A DNA stretch of 64,000 nt, from NCBI GenBank assembly GCA_015232315.1, contig JADFZZ010000007.1:1-64000 (forward strand), written 5' to 3'. The translations under genes and the position numbers were made by a program. Of this stretch, positions 1 through 9,400 are shown piece by piece (position 1 is the first letter of the stretch; every line of letters starts with the position of its first letter). The stretch comes from SAR324 cluster bacterium. GTDB lineage: Bacteria; SAR324; NAC60-12. Under the pieces are notes generated by a model. It saw nothing but the letters and a program-made list of their open reading frames with translations. It was not told the origin of the DNA and did not search any database.

Positions 1-468
1 AAGGTAGATTTTCTTGTCCTTGTGCTGATCCAGAAACTGTTTCAGCAGTTGGGACGCCTCCAGGTTGTCCGCGAAACCGAGGGTGGGCAGTGCGTAGTCT
101 CTTTCAAAATTTCTGAGACCTCGCAGAACATTAAAGGCAAAACCCTTGCGAGTGCTTTCCGGGGTATCGGTATGGATTCCGCTGAACTCGAACCGCAGGA
201 CATAATAGGTTCCCGCCAGCGGGGTACGGTGCTGGCCGATCCAGTATTTACCAAACCATTCCTCGAAATGTTCCCTGTGTTCGAGGCCGTAGTAGTGAAG
301 CAGAATGGAAATCCACAGGCTTTTGCCAAAACGCCGCGGACGCAGGAACACCAGATAGCGTTCCGGCAGATTTTCCAGTTGTTCCAGAAAGGGCGTGCGG
401 TCGATGAAATGGTAATTTTCGGTTGTCAGTTGGGGAAAGTGGCTGATGCCATAGGGAAGTCGGAGCAT
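1..468 (-). CDS. AAA-ATPase-like protein, 3' part missing
   Basis: Open frame on the minus strand from an ATG at 468 that runs off the left edge, giving 156 N-terminal residues. It begins MLRLPYGISHFPQL and carries the P-loop RPRRFGKS at residues 43-50, the form typical of the AAA-ATPase-like family (PF09820). Members of that family usually carry a C-terminal PD-(D/E)XK nuclease-like domain (DUF1703), which here would lie outside the window. A possible ribosome site AGGA lies about 5 bases before the start. It follows the terminator of the dihydrolipoyl dehydrogenase gene, so it is probably transcribed on its own. The cellular role of the family is not established. Confident on family; the full length cannot be judged. 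Confidence 0.8.
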   Translation of the reverse strand, partial: MLRLPYGISHFPQLTTENYHFIDRTPFLEQLENLPERYLVFLRPRRFGKSLWISILLHYYGLEHREHFEEWFGKYWIGQHRTPLAGTYYVLRFEFSGIHTDTPESTRKGFAFNVLRGLRNFERDYALPTLGFADNLEASQLLKQFLDQHKDKKIYL

Positions 469-508
469 AAAATCCTGTGGGGTGAAGATGAAGATTTTTC
501 TCTGAAAA

Positions 509-546
509 AATGAACTACCCCGCCGCAAGTGAGGGGGGAGTTCATT
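509..546 (-). terminator. Rho-independent terminator after lpdA
   Basis: Inverted repeat AATGAACT-a-CCCC / GGGG-g-AGTTCATT with an 11-base loop. On the minus strand it is followed by a run of six T (plus-strand A at 505-510). It sits 22 bases past the lpdA stop and 40 bases before the next minus-strand start. Confidence 0.7.
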
Positions 547-568
547 TTGATGTCCCTGAAATCCGGGA

Positions 569-1978
569 TTACATGTGAATGGCACGTTTGCCGGTTGCGT
601 CCAGCGCAGCTTCCTTGATGGCTTCGGCAAAGGTTGGATGGGCATGCGACATACGGGCAAGATCTTCAGCGCTGGCACGGAACTCCAGCGCGACAACAGC
701 TTCCGCGATCAAATCCGCGACTCGGGCTCCAAGCATGTGAATTCCAAGAATTTCATCAGTTTGGGCATCAGTCACTACTTTTACCAGTCCTTCAATTTCA
801 TTTGCGGCACGGGCACGTCCCAGTGCTCTGAAGGGGAATGAGCCTGTTTTGCAGGCACGGCCTTCTTTTTTGAGTTCATCTTCCGTGTAGCCAACCCCCG
901 CGACTTCGGGCCATGTATACACCACGCCCGGAATCGCCCGATAATTGATGTGCGGTTTTTGTCCAGCCATGACTTCAGCAACCAGCACGCCTTCTTCCTC
1001 AGCTTTGTGAGCCAGCATCATGCCGCCGATAACATCACCGATGGCATATATTCCGGGAACGCTGGTTTCCAGATGGGAAGTGACCGTAATGAAGCCACGT
1101 TCACTGAGCTGGATTCCAGCATTTTCGAGGCCAAGTTGCTGAGTATAGGGTTTGCGCCCGACCGCAACGAGACAATAATCCGCTGAAAAATCTACCAGGT
1201 CTCCTTTTTTGTTTTTTGCGGTCACCGTGACTTGATTCCCGTCGGATACCGCTTGCTGTACCGCATGTTCCAGAAAAAACTCCATCCCCTGTTTTTTAAG
1301 GACTCGCTGAAGTTCCTTGCTGAGTGTGGAGTCCATTCCGGGAATGATACGGTCCATGAATTCCACAACAGAAACTTTCGTACCCAGACGTGAATAGACG
1401 GATCCAAGTTCCAGACCAATCACGCCGCCGCCGATCACCAGCATTTTTTCAGGAATAGTCCTCAGGCTCAGTGCTTCTGTGGAGGTGATGATACGTTGCT
1501 TGTCAATCGCGATTCCCGGTAGCGATGAAGGTTTGGAACCGGTAGCAATGACTGCTTTTTTTGTTTTGAGTTCAATCCTTGTGTCTCCCTGCTGAACCGC
1601 AATGGTATTGGCGTTCAAAAAACTGGCATGCCCATGGAGCACCTCAATTTTGTTTTTTTTCATCAGGAATTTTATACCGTCACAGGTTTGGGAAACCACA
1701 CTGTCTTTTCGATCAAACATTTTCTGAATGTTGGGACGTATCCCATCGATTTCAATGCCATGGGTGTTAAAATTTTTAGTTGCCTGATGAAAAAATTCAG
1801 TAGAGTCCAGTAGTGCCTTGGACGGAATGCAACCGACATTCAGGCAGGTTCCGCCGAGAGTGGCGTAACGTTCCACCAGAGCGGTTTTCATACCAAGTTG
1901 AGCACAGCGAATAGCACAAACGTAACCCCCAGGGCCAGAACCTATAACAACCACATCATATTCCACAGGAACCTCCAT
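569..1978 (-). CDS. lpdA: dihydrolipoyl dehydrogenase (E3)
   Basis: Flavoprotein disulfide reductase that reoxidises the lipoyl group of 2-oxoacid dehydrogenase complexes or the glycine cleavage system with NAD+. The 469 residues match the usual family length. Seen directly: FAD-binding GSGPGG at residues 13-18, the redox pair Cys45/Cys50 in GGTCLNVGCIPSK, an NAD-binding glycine cluster in VIGGGVIGLELG near residue 180, and the C-terminal catalytic His447-Pro with Glu452 in HAHPTFAEA. No E1 or E2 gene is adjacent, so the complex it serves cannot be told from context. It lies 134 bases downstream of a minus-strand hypothetical gene and ends at a good hairpin terminator. Upstream ribosome site is weak. 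Confidence 0.96.
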   Translation of the reverse strand: MEVPVEYDVVVIGSGPGGYVCAIRCAQLGMKTALVERYATLGGTCLNVGCIPSKALLDSTEFFHQATKNFNTHGIEIDGIRPNIQKMFDRKDSVVSQTCDGIKFLMKKNKIEVLHGHASFLNANTIAVQQGDTRIELKTKKAVIATGSKPSSLPGIAIDKQRIITSTEALSLRTIPEKMLVIGGGVIGLELGSVYSRLGTKVSVVEFMDRIIPGMDSTLSKELQRVLKKQGMEFFLEHAVQQAVSDGNQVTVTAKNKKGDLVDFSADYCLVAVGRKPYTQQLGLENAGIQLSERGFITVTSHLETSVPGIYAIGDVIGGMMLAHKAEEEGVLVAEVMAGQKPHINYRAIPGVVYTWPEVAGVGYTEDELKKEGRACKTGSFPFRALGRARAANEIEGLVKVVTDAQTDEILGIHMLGARVADLIAEAVVALEFRASAEDLARMSHAHPTFAEAIKEAALDATGKRAIHM

Positions 1979-2112
1979 AAAAAAACTTACTTTAAAAATA
2001 ACGCTGATGTCAGCAACAAATTAAAATTATCCAACCAATGAATATTCACACCGGTGCTCTGTATCACAAAATAGCAGTGAAAACCAAGCTTTCATCAGCG
2101 GGTGATGTATGT

Positions 2113-3276
2113 TTATTCAGCAAACGGATAATAATTTTCCGGAATAAGTGGTCCATTGAAGGGTTCACACAACCCTGTAACCTGATCAAATGTTTTCCGT
2201 ATTTTAATATCCTTGAAGATTCCGCCTCTAAAAACTCCCATAAAATATTTTCCAGAATACAAGACCTTCATACAGGCTTTCTGTGTTCTGAAATATAAGG
2301 GCAAGATTCCGCCCGGTTGATTCACCCCCATGACCCAGGCTTGTTGTGTTTGAACAGTTGACGGCTCAACTGCCGCAGTGGATGACGAATGCAGGGATGC
2401 CCAGGGATACAGGAACGGGACTTCGTTGGCTTTGGGTTGTCGTCGTTCACAATGCCGTAAATGCAATGGTATCTGATAAGTCACCTGGAGATCCTGAAAG
2501 GCTCGATGAGAAATCTTGCTGTAATACATCCCATCGCGCGCAACCAGTTCACATAAAGACTTATTCAGAAATTGAAGCAGTCGAACATAACGGCCCTCAT
2601 CCACCGCCATGGACCAGGCCTGATACACAGCAGGTGGCTTGCCTGATGCCGGCGGATGGTCCCGGGTGAATCCATAGAGATCTTCATATTGGCCAAACGA
2701 AAGCCTCTCCTTCAAACAATATTGAGATTCTTTTCGCAGAGAAACATTGAGCTGCCCGGAAGTTTTATAAAAACCACTGAGGGCCACACGCCAGCAATCG
2801 TTTGCCTTCGGAAAAATCAATGCTTTTGAATCTTCACCGGTCGCAAGTGGTAATACCCAGGCGTCGATATGATGGGAGCGCCATTGATAAAACGATCGTG
2901 TTTCTCTTAAATAACAGGCACTGTGAGGCTTGTCGGATTTCAATGCGTGAAATTGACAACCATCCTGATTTTCGAAGGGGCCTTTCAATCCGACAATCCG
3001 GGTTTTGACAGAAACAGGCATATCCGTATCCGGGACCGATGAATCCGGATGTTTCAGGTTATAGTACCACCCTTCACGCATGCCGGTGAAGGGAACAAAA
3101 GCTTGTTCCACAGCGGATGCAATCTTTGCCGGAGAAATTAAAACAACAACCAGCAATGCCAAACACCTGAATAAATTATTAGAAGGCAGGAGTTTTAAGA
3201 CAGCTTTACAATTTGTGTTTTCACTTGAAGATTGGTCATGTCCCATGAATGATAACTCACTGAATATTGGTTTCAT
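2113..3276 (-). CDS. secreted hypothetical protein with three internal repeats
   Basis: I do not recognise the family. The ATG at 3276 is chosen because AAAGGA lies 8 bases upstream; an earlier in-frame start would add 15 residues. The N-terminus carries a hydrophobic stretch (LFRCLALLVVVLISPA followed by KIASA) that looks like a signal peptide after a long polar lead. The mature part holds at least three degenerate repeats of about 40 residues, each with Trp-(Val/Ser)-(Leu/Met) near the start and a Cys followed by an alternating hydrophobic strand: WVLPLATG..CWRVALSG, WSMAVDEG..CELVARDG, WVMGVNQPG..CMKVLYSG. A beta-rich periplasmic or surface repeat protein is the inference. It stands alone, divergent from the metal-uptake operon. 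Confidence 0.75.
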   Translation of the reverse strand: MKPIFSELSFMGHDQSSSENTNCKAVLKLLPSNNLFRCLALLVVVLISPAKIASAVEQAFVPFTGMREGWYYNLKHPDSSVPDTDMPVSVKTRIVGLKGPFENQDGCQFHALKSDKPHSACYLRETRSFYQWRSHHIDAWVLPLATGEDSKALIFPKANDCWRVALSGFYKTSGQLNVSLRKESQYCLKERLSFGQYEDLYGFTRDHPPASGKPPAVYQAWSMAVDEGRYVRLLQFLNKSLCELVARDGMYYSKISHRAFQDLQVTYQIPLHLRHCERRQPKANEVPFLYPWASLHSSSTAAVEPSTVQTQQAWVMGVNQPGGILPLYFRTQKACMKVLYSGKYFMGVFRGGIFKDIKIRKTFDQVTGLCEPFNGPLIPENYYPFAE

Positions 3277-3352
3277 TGCAGGAATCCTTTCAAATCCTGT
3301 TCCTGTATAACCGGAATCCATCCCTCTGGCTAAAAAAACTCATGAGAATTTT

Positions 3353-3787
3353 ATGAAACAAGTCCGTCTGTTGCTCTTGATAACGATATTTCTGGGAATT
3401 GGAGCAACGGTTCAAGCCGTTCCCAAACTGACCATTCATTGGAAAATGCTCCAGGAATTGAATGTTAAAACAGGCCAGGCCTCCGAAGCGCTCAAACACC
3501 TGCAGGGGAAACTGGTGCGTCTGCCAGGATATATCGTCCCTCTGGAGGGCGATGAAAATACCGTGAAGCAATTCCTTCTGGTGCCAACGCTGGGGGCATG
3601 CATTCATGTTCCCCCTCCGCCACCGAACCAGATTGTGATGGTTAACATGCAAAAATCTATCCCCGCGGATTTTATGACCTATGCGGTCTGGGTAACGGGT
3701 TCATTCCACATTGAACAAAAGAACAATGACATTGCTGAAGCCAGTTTTTTTATGGAAGGTGAAGACGTACAGCCTTACCAGCGTTAA
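3353..3787 (+). CDS. DUF3299 family periplasmic protein
   Basis: Small exported protein of 144 residues with an N-terminal signal peptide (about residues 1-22) and the hallmark of DUF3299 (PF11736): LPGYIVPLE at 57-65, then LLVPTLGACIHVPPPPPNQ around 75-93. The invariant Cys83 and His85 are suggestive of a metal or redox site, but no function is proven for the family. It is the first gene of a plus-strand set leading into a zinc-type ABC transporter, 94 bases before znuA, and genes of this family are often found next to metal transporters. A role in metal handling is therefore inferred from context only. Confidence 0.85.
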   Translation: MKQVRLLLLITIFLGIGATVQAVPKLTIHWKMLQELNVKTGQASEALKHLQGKLVRLPGYIVPLEGDENTVKQFLLVPTLGACIHVPPPPPNQIVMVNMQKSIPADFMTYAVWVTGSFHIEQKNNDIAEASFFMEGEDVQPYQR

Positions 3788-3881
3788 GCCGATCAACCCT
3801 TCGTTTATCTTGAGTATCGCCTTCAACCAGATATATTTCACAAATTTTTAATCTCAACCCAACATTTGTCAGCTTTTCATT

Positions 3882-4736
3882 ATGAAATCCGTGGTCTGGG
3901 CCTTATGCCTTCTCTTGCCGCAACTGGCCTGGAGTGAGCCTCTGCATCTCACTGTCAGTATCATGCCGCAGAAATATTTTGTTGAAAAAATAACGGGAAA
4001 CACCGTCTCTGTGAATGTCATGGTCCCCCCGGGGGCCGACCCTCACACCTATGAACCCAAACCCAGACAAATGATGGAACTTCAGCAGTCCAAACTGTAT
4101 TTTTCCATCGGCATTGAATTTGAGAATATCTGGTTGCCAAGGTTCAAGGATATCAACACGAACATGCAAATCATTCCAACCGATCAGGGAATCCCTAAAC
4201 TCGGAGGCCAGATCGAATCTTTCGAAGAAGAATCTGACCATCAGCATGAATGGCTGGATCCGCATATCTGGTTATCGCCCCTGCTGGTCAAAATACAGAT
4301 TGTGCACATGCTTCAGGCACTGATCCGGTTGAATCCGGAACAAACAGAACTGTATCAACAGAACTATCAACGGTTTCAGGCAGAACTGGATCAATTGCAT
4401 TTTGAACTTCAGCAACGGTTTCAAACGGCAGAATCAAAGACATTTCTCGTATTTCATCCGGTCTGGGGATATTTTGCGCAGGCTTACGGCTTGACTCAGG
4501 TTCCAATCCAGATTGGAGGCAAGGAACCTAAACCAGGCCAGTTGAAAATGATGATTCTTGCCGCCAGAAAACAGGGAATTCATACGCTGTTCCTGCAACC
4601 TCAGATTTCATCCAGAACAGCCGATCTGGTTTCAAGAGAAACGGGTGCCTCCTTGATTGTACTCGACCCTTTGGCTTATGACTGGCCCGCGACCTTGAAA
4701 ACCGCAACCCAACATATTTGTTCCCCCCACAATTGA
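3882..4736 (+). CDS. znuA: zinc-type ABC transporter, periplasmic binding protein
   Basis: Cluster A-I metal-binding protein that captures divalent metal in the periplasm for the ZnuBC transporter. Signal peptide at residues 1-18 (cleavage likely after AWS). The four expected metal ligands are visible: His55 (GADPHTYEP), His128 (LDPHIWLS), His192 (VFHPVWGYF) and Asp262 (VLDPLAYDW). Histidine at the third ligand favours zinc over manganese. A short acidic/His stretch (EEESDHQHE, 115-123) resembles the His-rich loop of zinc binders. At 284 residues it is of family length. Followed after 13 bases by the ATPase gene. Confidence 0.9.
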   Translation: MKSVVWALCLLLPQLAWSEPLHLTVSIMPQKYFVEKITGNTVSVNVMVPPGADPHTYEPKPRQMMELQQSKLYFSIGIEFENIWLPRFKDINTNMQIIPTDQGIPKLGGQIESFEEESDHQHEWLDPHIWLSPLLVKIQIVHMLQALIRLNPEQTELYQQNYQRFQAELDQLHFELQQRFQTAESKTFLVFHPVWGYFAQAYGLTQVPIQIGGKEPKPGQLKMMILAARKQGIHTLFLQPQISSRTADLVSRETGASLIVLDPLAYDWPATLKTATQHICSPHN

Positions 4737-4749
4737 TGTTACGACACTT

Positions 4750-5535
4750 ATGGCGTTACTGGAAATCAACAATCTTTATTTCAACTATACCACCAGCACT
4801 CCAGCACTGAAACAGGTCAATCTGAACGTGGAAGAAGGTGATTTTCTTGCTATTCTCGGACCTAATGGGGGAGGTAAAACCACATTGCTCAAACTGATCG
4901 CTGGATTGCTGAACCCCTCGGAAGGGACTATTCGAATTTTATCAGGAACCCCTCGTCAGTCCAGTAAAGTTATGGGTTACATGCCACAGCACACCAATAC
5001 CAATCCGGATTTCCCAATCGCTGTGCTGGATGTGGTATTGATGGGGAAACTCAATTCCAACAGCGTTTGGTCCATGCTCAGCAAACAGGATCGAAAACAG
5101 GCTGAAGAATCACTGAAACGAGTGGGCATGCAAGAATTCCTGCAAGCCAGAATGAATCAGCTTTCAGGAGGCCAGAAACAACGTGTTCTTCTGGCAAGAG
5201 CCTTATTGACTCACCCTCGCTTGTTATTGCTCGATGAGCCAACCGCGAATATTGACGCCTCTGGAAAAAGCGAATTTTATAAATTGCTACGAGAATTGAA
5301 CCGGCAGATGACCATCATCATGATCAGTCATGATCTGAACGCGATCCCCTCCATTGTGAAATCAGTGGCCTGTGTCAACAAGACCCTGGAATTTCATCCA
5401 TCACCCAAACTCAATGAAAAAATGATCACCATGCTGTATGGCTGTGATGAGGAGTGTCCTGTGGAATTGATCGCTCATGGACACCCACATCGAATATTAT
5501 CCCATCATCATCATGCCCACGAGTCCCATGATTGA
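4750..5535 (+). CDS. znuC: zinc-type ABC transporter, ATP-binding protein
   Basis: ATPase subunit that powers metal import. Walker A GPNGGGKT at 37-44, Q-loop MPQHT, signature LSGGQKQR from residue 138, Walker B LLLLDEP around 158-164 and the switch His in ISHDL are all present. The C-terminus (last 20 residues) is unusually histidine-rich, including HSHHHHAHESHD-like sequence, which fits metal sensing or buffering in zinc transporters. Its end overlaps the permease start, so the two are translationally coupled. Confidence 0.93.
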   Translation: MALLEINNLYFNYTTSTPALKQVNLNVEEGDFLAILGPNGGGKTTLLKLIAGLLNPSEGTIRILSGTPRQSSKVMGYMPQHTNTNPDFPIAVLDVVLMGKLNSNSVWSMLSKQDRKQAEESLKRVGMQEFLQARMNQLSGGQKQRVLLARALLTHPRLLLLDEPTANIDASGKSEFYKLLRELNRQMTIIMISHDLNAIPSIVKSVACVNKTLEFHPSPKLNEKMITMLYGCDEECPVELIAHGHPHRILSHHHHAHESHD

Positions 5536-6340
5536 AGCTCTTCAATTTGATTTTATGCGGCATGCCATTTATGCAGGACTCCTCGCGGCCTTGATCTGCG
5601 GCATGATTGGCAGTCTGGTTGTTGTCAAACGAATCGTCTTCATCGCTGGCGGCATCGCTCATGCCGCCTATGGTGGCTGTGGTATTGCCATCTATGCCGG
5701 AATTCCTATTTTAATCAGCACTCTCGGTTTTTCCGTGGGTATCACAATGTTGATGGCCGCAATCACGTTGAGACAAAAACACCGTGCTGATACAATCATT
5801 GGCATTTTATGGGCCGCGGGTATGGCTATCGGCATAATTCTTACCGACTTGACTCCCGGATATCAGGGAGAGTTGATGGGATATCTGTTTGGAGGAATTC
5901 TTGCGGTTCCGGGATATGAAATTTACTGGATGTCTACTGTTTCTTTTGTAATTTTCTGTTTACTGACCCTGTTTTATCGGCAATTTCTGGCATTGGCCTA
6001 TGATGAAGAATTCGCAAGAGTCCGGGGCGTAGAGGTCGATGGTTTGTATTTGCTGTTGCTGTTGATGATTGCGGTTTCAGTCGTGGTCGTGATTCGGGTT
6101 GTCGGACTTATTCTGGTTTTAGCCCTGCTGACAATTGCACCCATGATTGTAGAGCGTTATGTCCGGTCCCTGGCATGGATGATGTTTTTTTCGGTGTTGA
6201 TCAATTTGTGTTTTGTGATTGGGGGCTTGTGGCTTTCCTATAGCTTCAATCTCACTTCAGGTGCCAGCATTGTTCTGGTGGGGGTTGCGGGTTATTCAGT
6301 GGCCCAGATTCCCGTGTTTGTGAACAGGTTTTTAAAATAA
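5528..6340 (+). CDS. znuB: zinc-type ABC transporter, permease
   Basis: Integral membrane subunit of the ABC-3 family with eight or so hydrophobic segments. I chose the ATG at 5528 (MIEALQFDFMRHAIYAG) because it overlaps the ATPase stop by 8 bases, a usual arrangement, and because family members start in this way; a frame 17 codons longer is open. The motif GGIAHAAYGGCGIAIY near residue 45 is the family-specific cytoplasmic region. The gene ends directly before a strong terminator, closing the four-gene plus-strand unit from 3353. Confidence 0.9.
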   Translation: MIEALQFDFMRHAIYAGLLAALICGMIGSLVVVKRIVFIAGGIAHAAYGGCGIAIYAGIPILISTLGFSVGITMLMAAITLRQKHRADTIIGILWAAGMAIGIILTDLTPGYQGELMGYLFGGILAVPGYEIYWMSTVSFVIFCLLTLFYRQFLALAYDEEFARVRGVEVDGLYLLLLLMIAVSVVVVIRVVGLILVLALLTIAPMIVERYVRSLAWMMFFSVLINLCFVIGGLWLSYSFNLTSGASIVLVGVAGYSVAQIPVFVNRFLK

Positions 6341-6367
6341 AAAAGGCGAATCGCTTCGCCTTTTTTT
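6341..6367 (+). terminator. Terminator of the znu operon
   Basis: Perfect stem AAAAGGCGAA / TTCGCCTTTT with a four-base loop TCGC and a T-run, starting on the base after the znuB stop codon. It is nearly symmetrical, so it could also stop the convergent acyl-CoA dehydrogenase transcript. Confidence 0.92.
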
Positions 6368-6426
6368 GACACTCTGACTTCGTTTGTTTGACCTCTGCCT
6401 TTTTCAAAGTTTAAGGCAGAAAAGTC

Positions 6427-8277
6427 TTATAACGAAATATCCAACGGAGAAAAATTCCGTTTTTTAGCGATGGTCAACAGTGATTCAAACTGAGGCAGCA
6501 CCACATCCACAAAATAGCTGATTGTTTTGAGTTTGTTGTCATAGAACAACGCATCGGAATTCGTTTTAAGAAAGGCCTTGTATTGATCGGCTCCAATATT
6601 ATTTTCCGCTTTGAGTGCTTCCAGTTTTTCCGCGACAACAATTGACTGCTGAAGCAAGAAATAACCAGCGGTAACAGACGAGCAATACATCAGAAATGGG
6701 GTTGCGTACAAGGCCACGCCTTCCATACCACGAGTGGTCATGACCTCCTGAACACCCATTGCCATTTCTGACAGGGTTTCACAATGTTGAATCCAGTTTT
6801 GAACAATTGGTCCAACCACAGGATGTCCACTGTTTTCTTCTGCCATTTTTCCGAAACGCCCCATGAGTAACATGAAATAAGCGCCATTTTTCATGGTCAT
6901 TTTACGACCGATCAGATCAAGAGCCTGAATTCCGGTGGTTCCTTCATAAATCGCTGTAATACGAAGGTCACGGTAAAATTGTTCCAGAGGAAAATCTTTG
7001 GTATAGCCCACACCACCCAGAACCTGAATGCCAATACGAACGACATCCAGTCCGACCTCAGTCGCCCATGCTTTGCACATGGGTGTCAGCATCTGGATGA
7101 TACCTTCAGCTTCTTCTTTTTCCTTTTCATTGTCAGAAGCCATGGAAATATCCAGCAAATCCGCTGACGCGTACAACAATGCCCGGATGGCTTCCACACG
7201 GCATTTCATATTCAACAGATTCAGACGAACGTCAGGGTGCTCAATGATAGCTACTTTGGGCGGATCGGCTTCCCGCATATTGTTGATATGGGATCCCTGA
7301 ATTCTTTCTTTGGCATAATCGAGCGTATTCTGATACGCCGCGCTGGACAGGGCCAATCCAATTGTTGCTGTTCCCATACGTGCTTCATTCATCAACTGGA
7401 ACATATTGGCCATCCCCTTGCCTTCTTCGCCCAGCAACCAACCGTAGCAGTTGTTGTTTTCGCCAAAATTCAACACACATGTAGAACTACAGTTGATCCC
7501 CATTTTATGTTCAATGGATGCGACTTCAACATCATTACTTTCACCCACAGAGCCATTATCAGCGACATGTAGTGTTGGCACCACGAACAGACTCAATCCG
7601 CGAGTTCCCTCAGGAGCCCCCTTGATTCGGGCAAGAACAGTATGGATCGTATTTTTTCCAAGATCACTGGCACCACCTGAAATCCAGCATTTTGTTCCCT
7701 TGATTTTGTATCGGCCATCTCCTGTAGGTTCCGCAACAGTTGTAGACGCACCTACATCCGAACCAGCATGCGGTTCGCTCAGACACATGGAACCCAGAAA
7801 TTCACCGGTATACATTCGTTGACAATATTTCTGACGCAAAGCCTCAGTGCCGAAAACCTCAATCAGATGCGCGGCACCTTCTGTCAATCCAAAATACATG
7901 GAAAGTCCCAGATTTGCTGCGGCAATTCCTTCACTCAACGCCATTCCCAGAATTTGAGGAGCTCCCTGCCCACCAAATTCTGGATTTGCTTTAAGGGACG
8001 CCCAGCCCAATTCATAGGCTTTTTTGTAGGGTTCATGGATACATGCTGGCACCTTGACCTTGCCATTTTCAAGCTTGCAACCTGTTCGATCAGCCTCAGA
8101 CCGGCTTGGATACATAACCTCCAGCGCAAATTTATGACCTTCTTTGACCAGAAGATCTATCGTATCAACATCAAAATCCTTAAAGCGTTCAAATTTTGAC
8201 AGATTTTCAATATGTAACCATTCCTTCAGTGCAAATTCAATCTCTCGGTTGTCCAGTGTCAATTCAGTACTGCTCAT
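6427..8277 (-). CDS. acyl-CoA dehydrogenase, long FadE/DmdC-like form
   Basis: FAD enzyme that introduces the alpha-beta double bond into an acyl-CoA. The start at 8277 (MSSTELTLDNREIEF) has AAGGAG seven bases upstream; a further 65 codons are open upstream but lack such a site. The 616 residues exceed the usual 380-400 because of N- and C-terminal extensions, as in the 3-methylmercaptopropionyl-CoA dehydrogenase/FadE5-like branch. Visible: CLSEPHAGSDVGAS (FAD/substrate loop), KGTKCWISGG, and the catalytic base Glu445 in IYEGTTGIQALDL. The chain length it prefers cannot be read from sequence. No beta-oxidation partner is adjacent. Shares the znu terminator with the convergent operon. Confidence 0.92.
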   Translation of the reverse strand: MSSTELTLDNREIEFALKEWLHIENLSKFERFKDFDVDTIDLLVKEGHKFALEVMYPSRSEADRTGCKLENGKVKVPACIHEPYKKAYELGWASLKANPEFGGQGAPQILGMALSEGIAAANLGLSMYFGLTEGAAHLIEVFGTEALRQKYCQRMYTGEFLGSMCLSEPHAGSDVGASTTVAEPTGDGRYKIKGTKCWISGGASDLGKNTIHTVLARIKGAPEGTRGLSLFVVPTLHVADNGSVGESNDVEVASIEHKMGINCSSTCVLNFGENNNCYGWLLGEEGKGMANMFQLMNEARMGTATIGLALSSAAYQNTLDYAKERIQGSHINNMREADPPKVAIIEHPDVRLNLLNMKCRVEAIRALLYASADLLDISMASDNEKEKEEAEGIIQMLTPMCKAWATEVGLDVVRIGIQVLGGVGYTKDFPLEQFYRDLRITAIYEGTTGIQALDLIGRKMTMKNGAYFMLLMGRFGKMAEENSGHPVVGPIVQNWIQHCETLSEMAMGVQEVMTTRGMEGVALYATPFLMYCSSVTAGYFLLQQSIVVAEKLEALKAENNIGADQYKAFLKTNSDALFYDNKLKTISYFVDVVLPQFESLLTIAKKRNFSPLDISL

Positions 8278-9400
8278 ATCCATGCTCCTTTGTTGAATGA
8301 ATGTAGAGGATTTCGTCCAGGACGAAATGAAGATCACAGAATGACTTATTCTGCAATCGATGATCAACTGATACAGGAAATGTTGTGCGTATGCCGCAAA
8401 ATTTATTGAGTGACGACATATGGTCTGGTGGTTCTGATTCACCTGAACTCTTGCATTTATCAATGCAGACATCCAATAGTTAATCAGAAAAAGAGGGCTT
8501 AATTAGCCGGTTTCAACTAAATGTTCAATCATTTTTTATAACTCGATAGCTGTTAGTTTCAGCTTTCAACATGCGGTTCTCATCAACATATCGCTGTTGC
8601 ACAAATCCAACGTGGTGCGACACCAACCTAATGGAGAGTGTTTAGTTTTATAAAATCAGAAGCTTAATGAGCAACAAATCCAACGTATCCTGTCGGAATG
8701 ACACAATAAACGATTTACGCGACAACGACCAGTGAACCGTTTGAATATGTCATTCCGACAGAGCGAGGAACAAGGGACGAGGGATATTAAATAGTGGCGT
8801 ATCAGTTATCTCCTTAGTCAAAATGACAAACTGTAATCAGAAAAATGCAAATGCAACAGAAGTATGGTGATGCGACATTTTCACCTGAGATGAAACAGAT
8901 TGAGACAGTTTAAAAATGTTTTACTCAGACACACAAAAAAGTTTCGCTCAAAACAATGCGGTCACAAAAAAACAGAGCATAAAATAGTTATTGATTTTAA
9001 GGGATTAATGAGAAACTTGTTGATTACAAAGCTTTTATTTCTGTCAATTTTTTTAGAAAAGCTTTTCAACGGTTTAACCTTATTAACATGTTTTTATTGA
9101 GTTTAATTTTGATTGCATTAGATGAAACTTTGTCATAGCTTGACCGGGAGTTAATCGTATCCTAACAACGATTAAACGTTTTTTTGCGCCAAGGCAAAAG
9201 AGATATAAAGTTTCTTCTGAGGGGAAAAGAAACTGTTTTTAAGGGGGGTCATAGCAGGGGGAGTGTCAAGAGAATCACTCCATAAATTATCCTCTCAATC
9301 ATTGACTAATTTTGTTACAGTTGCACAAAATTTTCAGGCGAGTGTCCATTGATGGTCCTCAGGCCTTTGTGCGTCAACTTGTACATCAAACGGGATAAGA
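8278..9400. other. 1.1-kb non-coding region upstream of dnaA
   Basis: AT-rich stretch with no convincing gene. It contains a 13-bp direct repeat ACAAATCCAACGT (8601-8613 and 8674-8686), the inverted repeat at 8691-8760, and several poly-A/T tracts close to dnaA. I looked for TTATCCACA-type DnaA boxes and found none clear enough to call an origin. The dnaA promoter must lie in its last few hundred bases, but I cannot place it with confidence. Confidence 0.6.
8691..8790. repeat. inverted-repeat element with TGTCATTCCGACA arms
   Basis: A perfect 13-bp inverted repeat, TGTCGGAATGACA (8691-8703) and TGTCATTCCGACA (8748-8760), 44 bases apart, followed by GAGCGAGGAACAAGGGACGAG. This layout resembles the common dispersed intergenic repeats that begin with GTCATTCCGA in many bacteria; related but not identical words occur at 11026-11080 and 20322-20390. 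Confidence 0.6.

Noticed and set aside
22-513. 163-codon plus-strand frame at the left edge
   Set aside because: The minus strand of the same segment encodes a clear AAA-ATPase-like N-terminus with P-loop RPRRFGKS; the plus-strand product has no protein-like features.
8900-9100. 66-codon frame upstream of dnaA
   Set aside because: Lys/Phe/Leu-rich product of AT-rich DNA, no ribosome site, no recognised motif.
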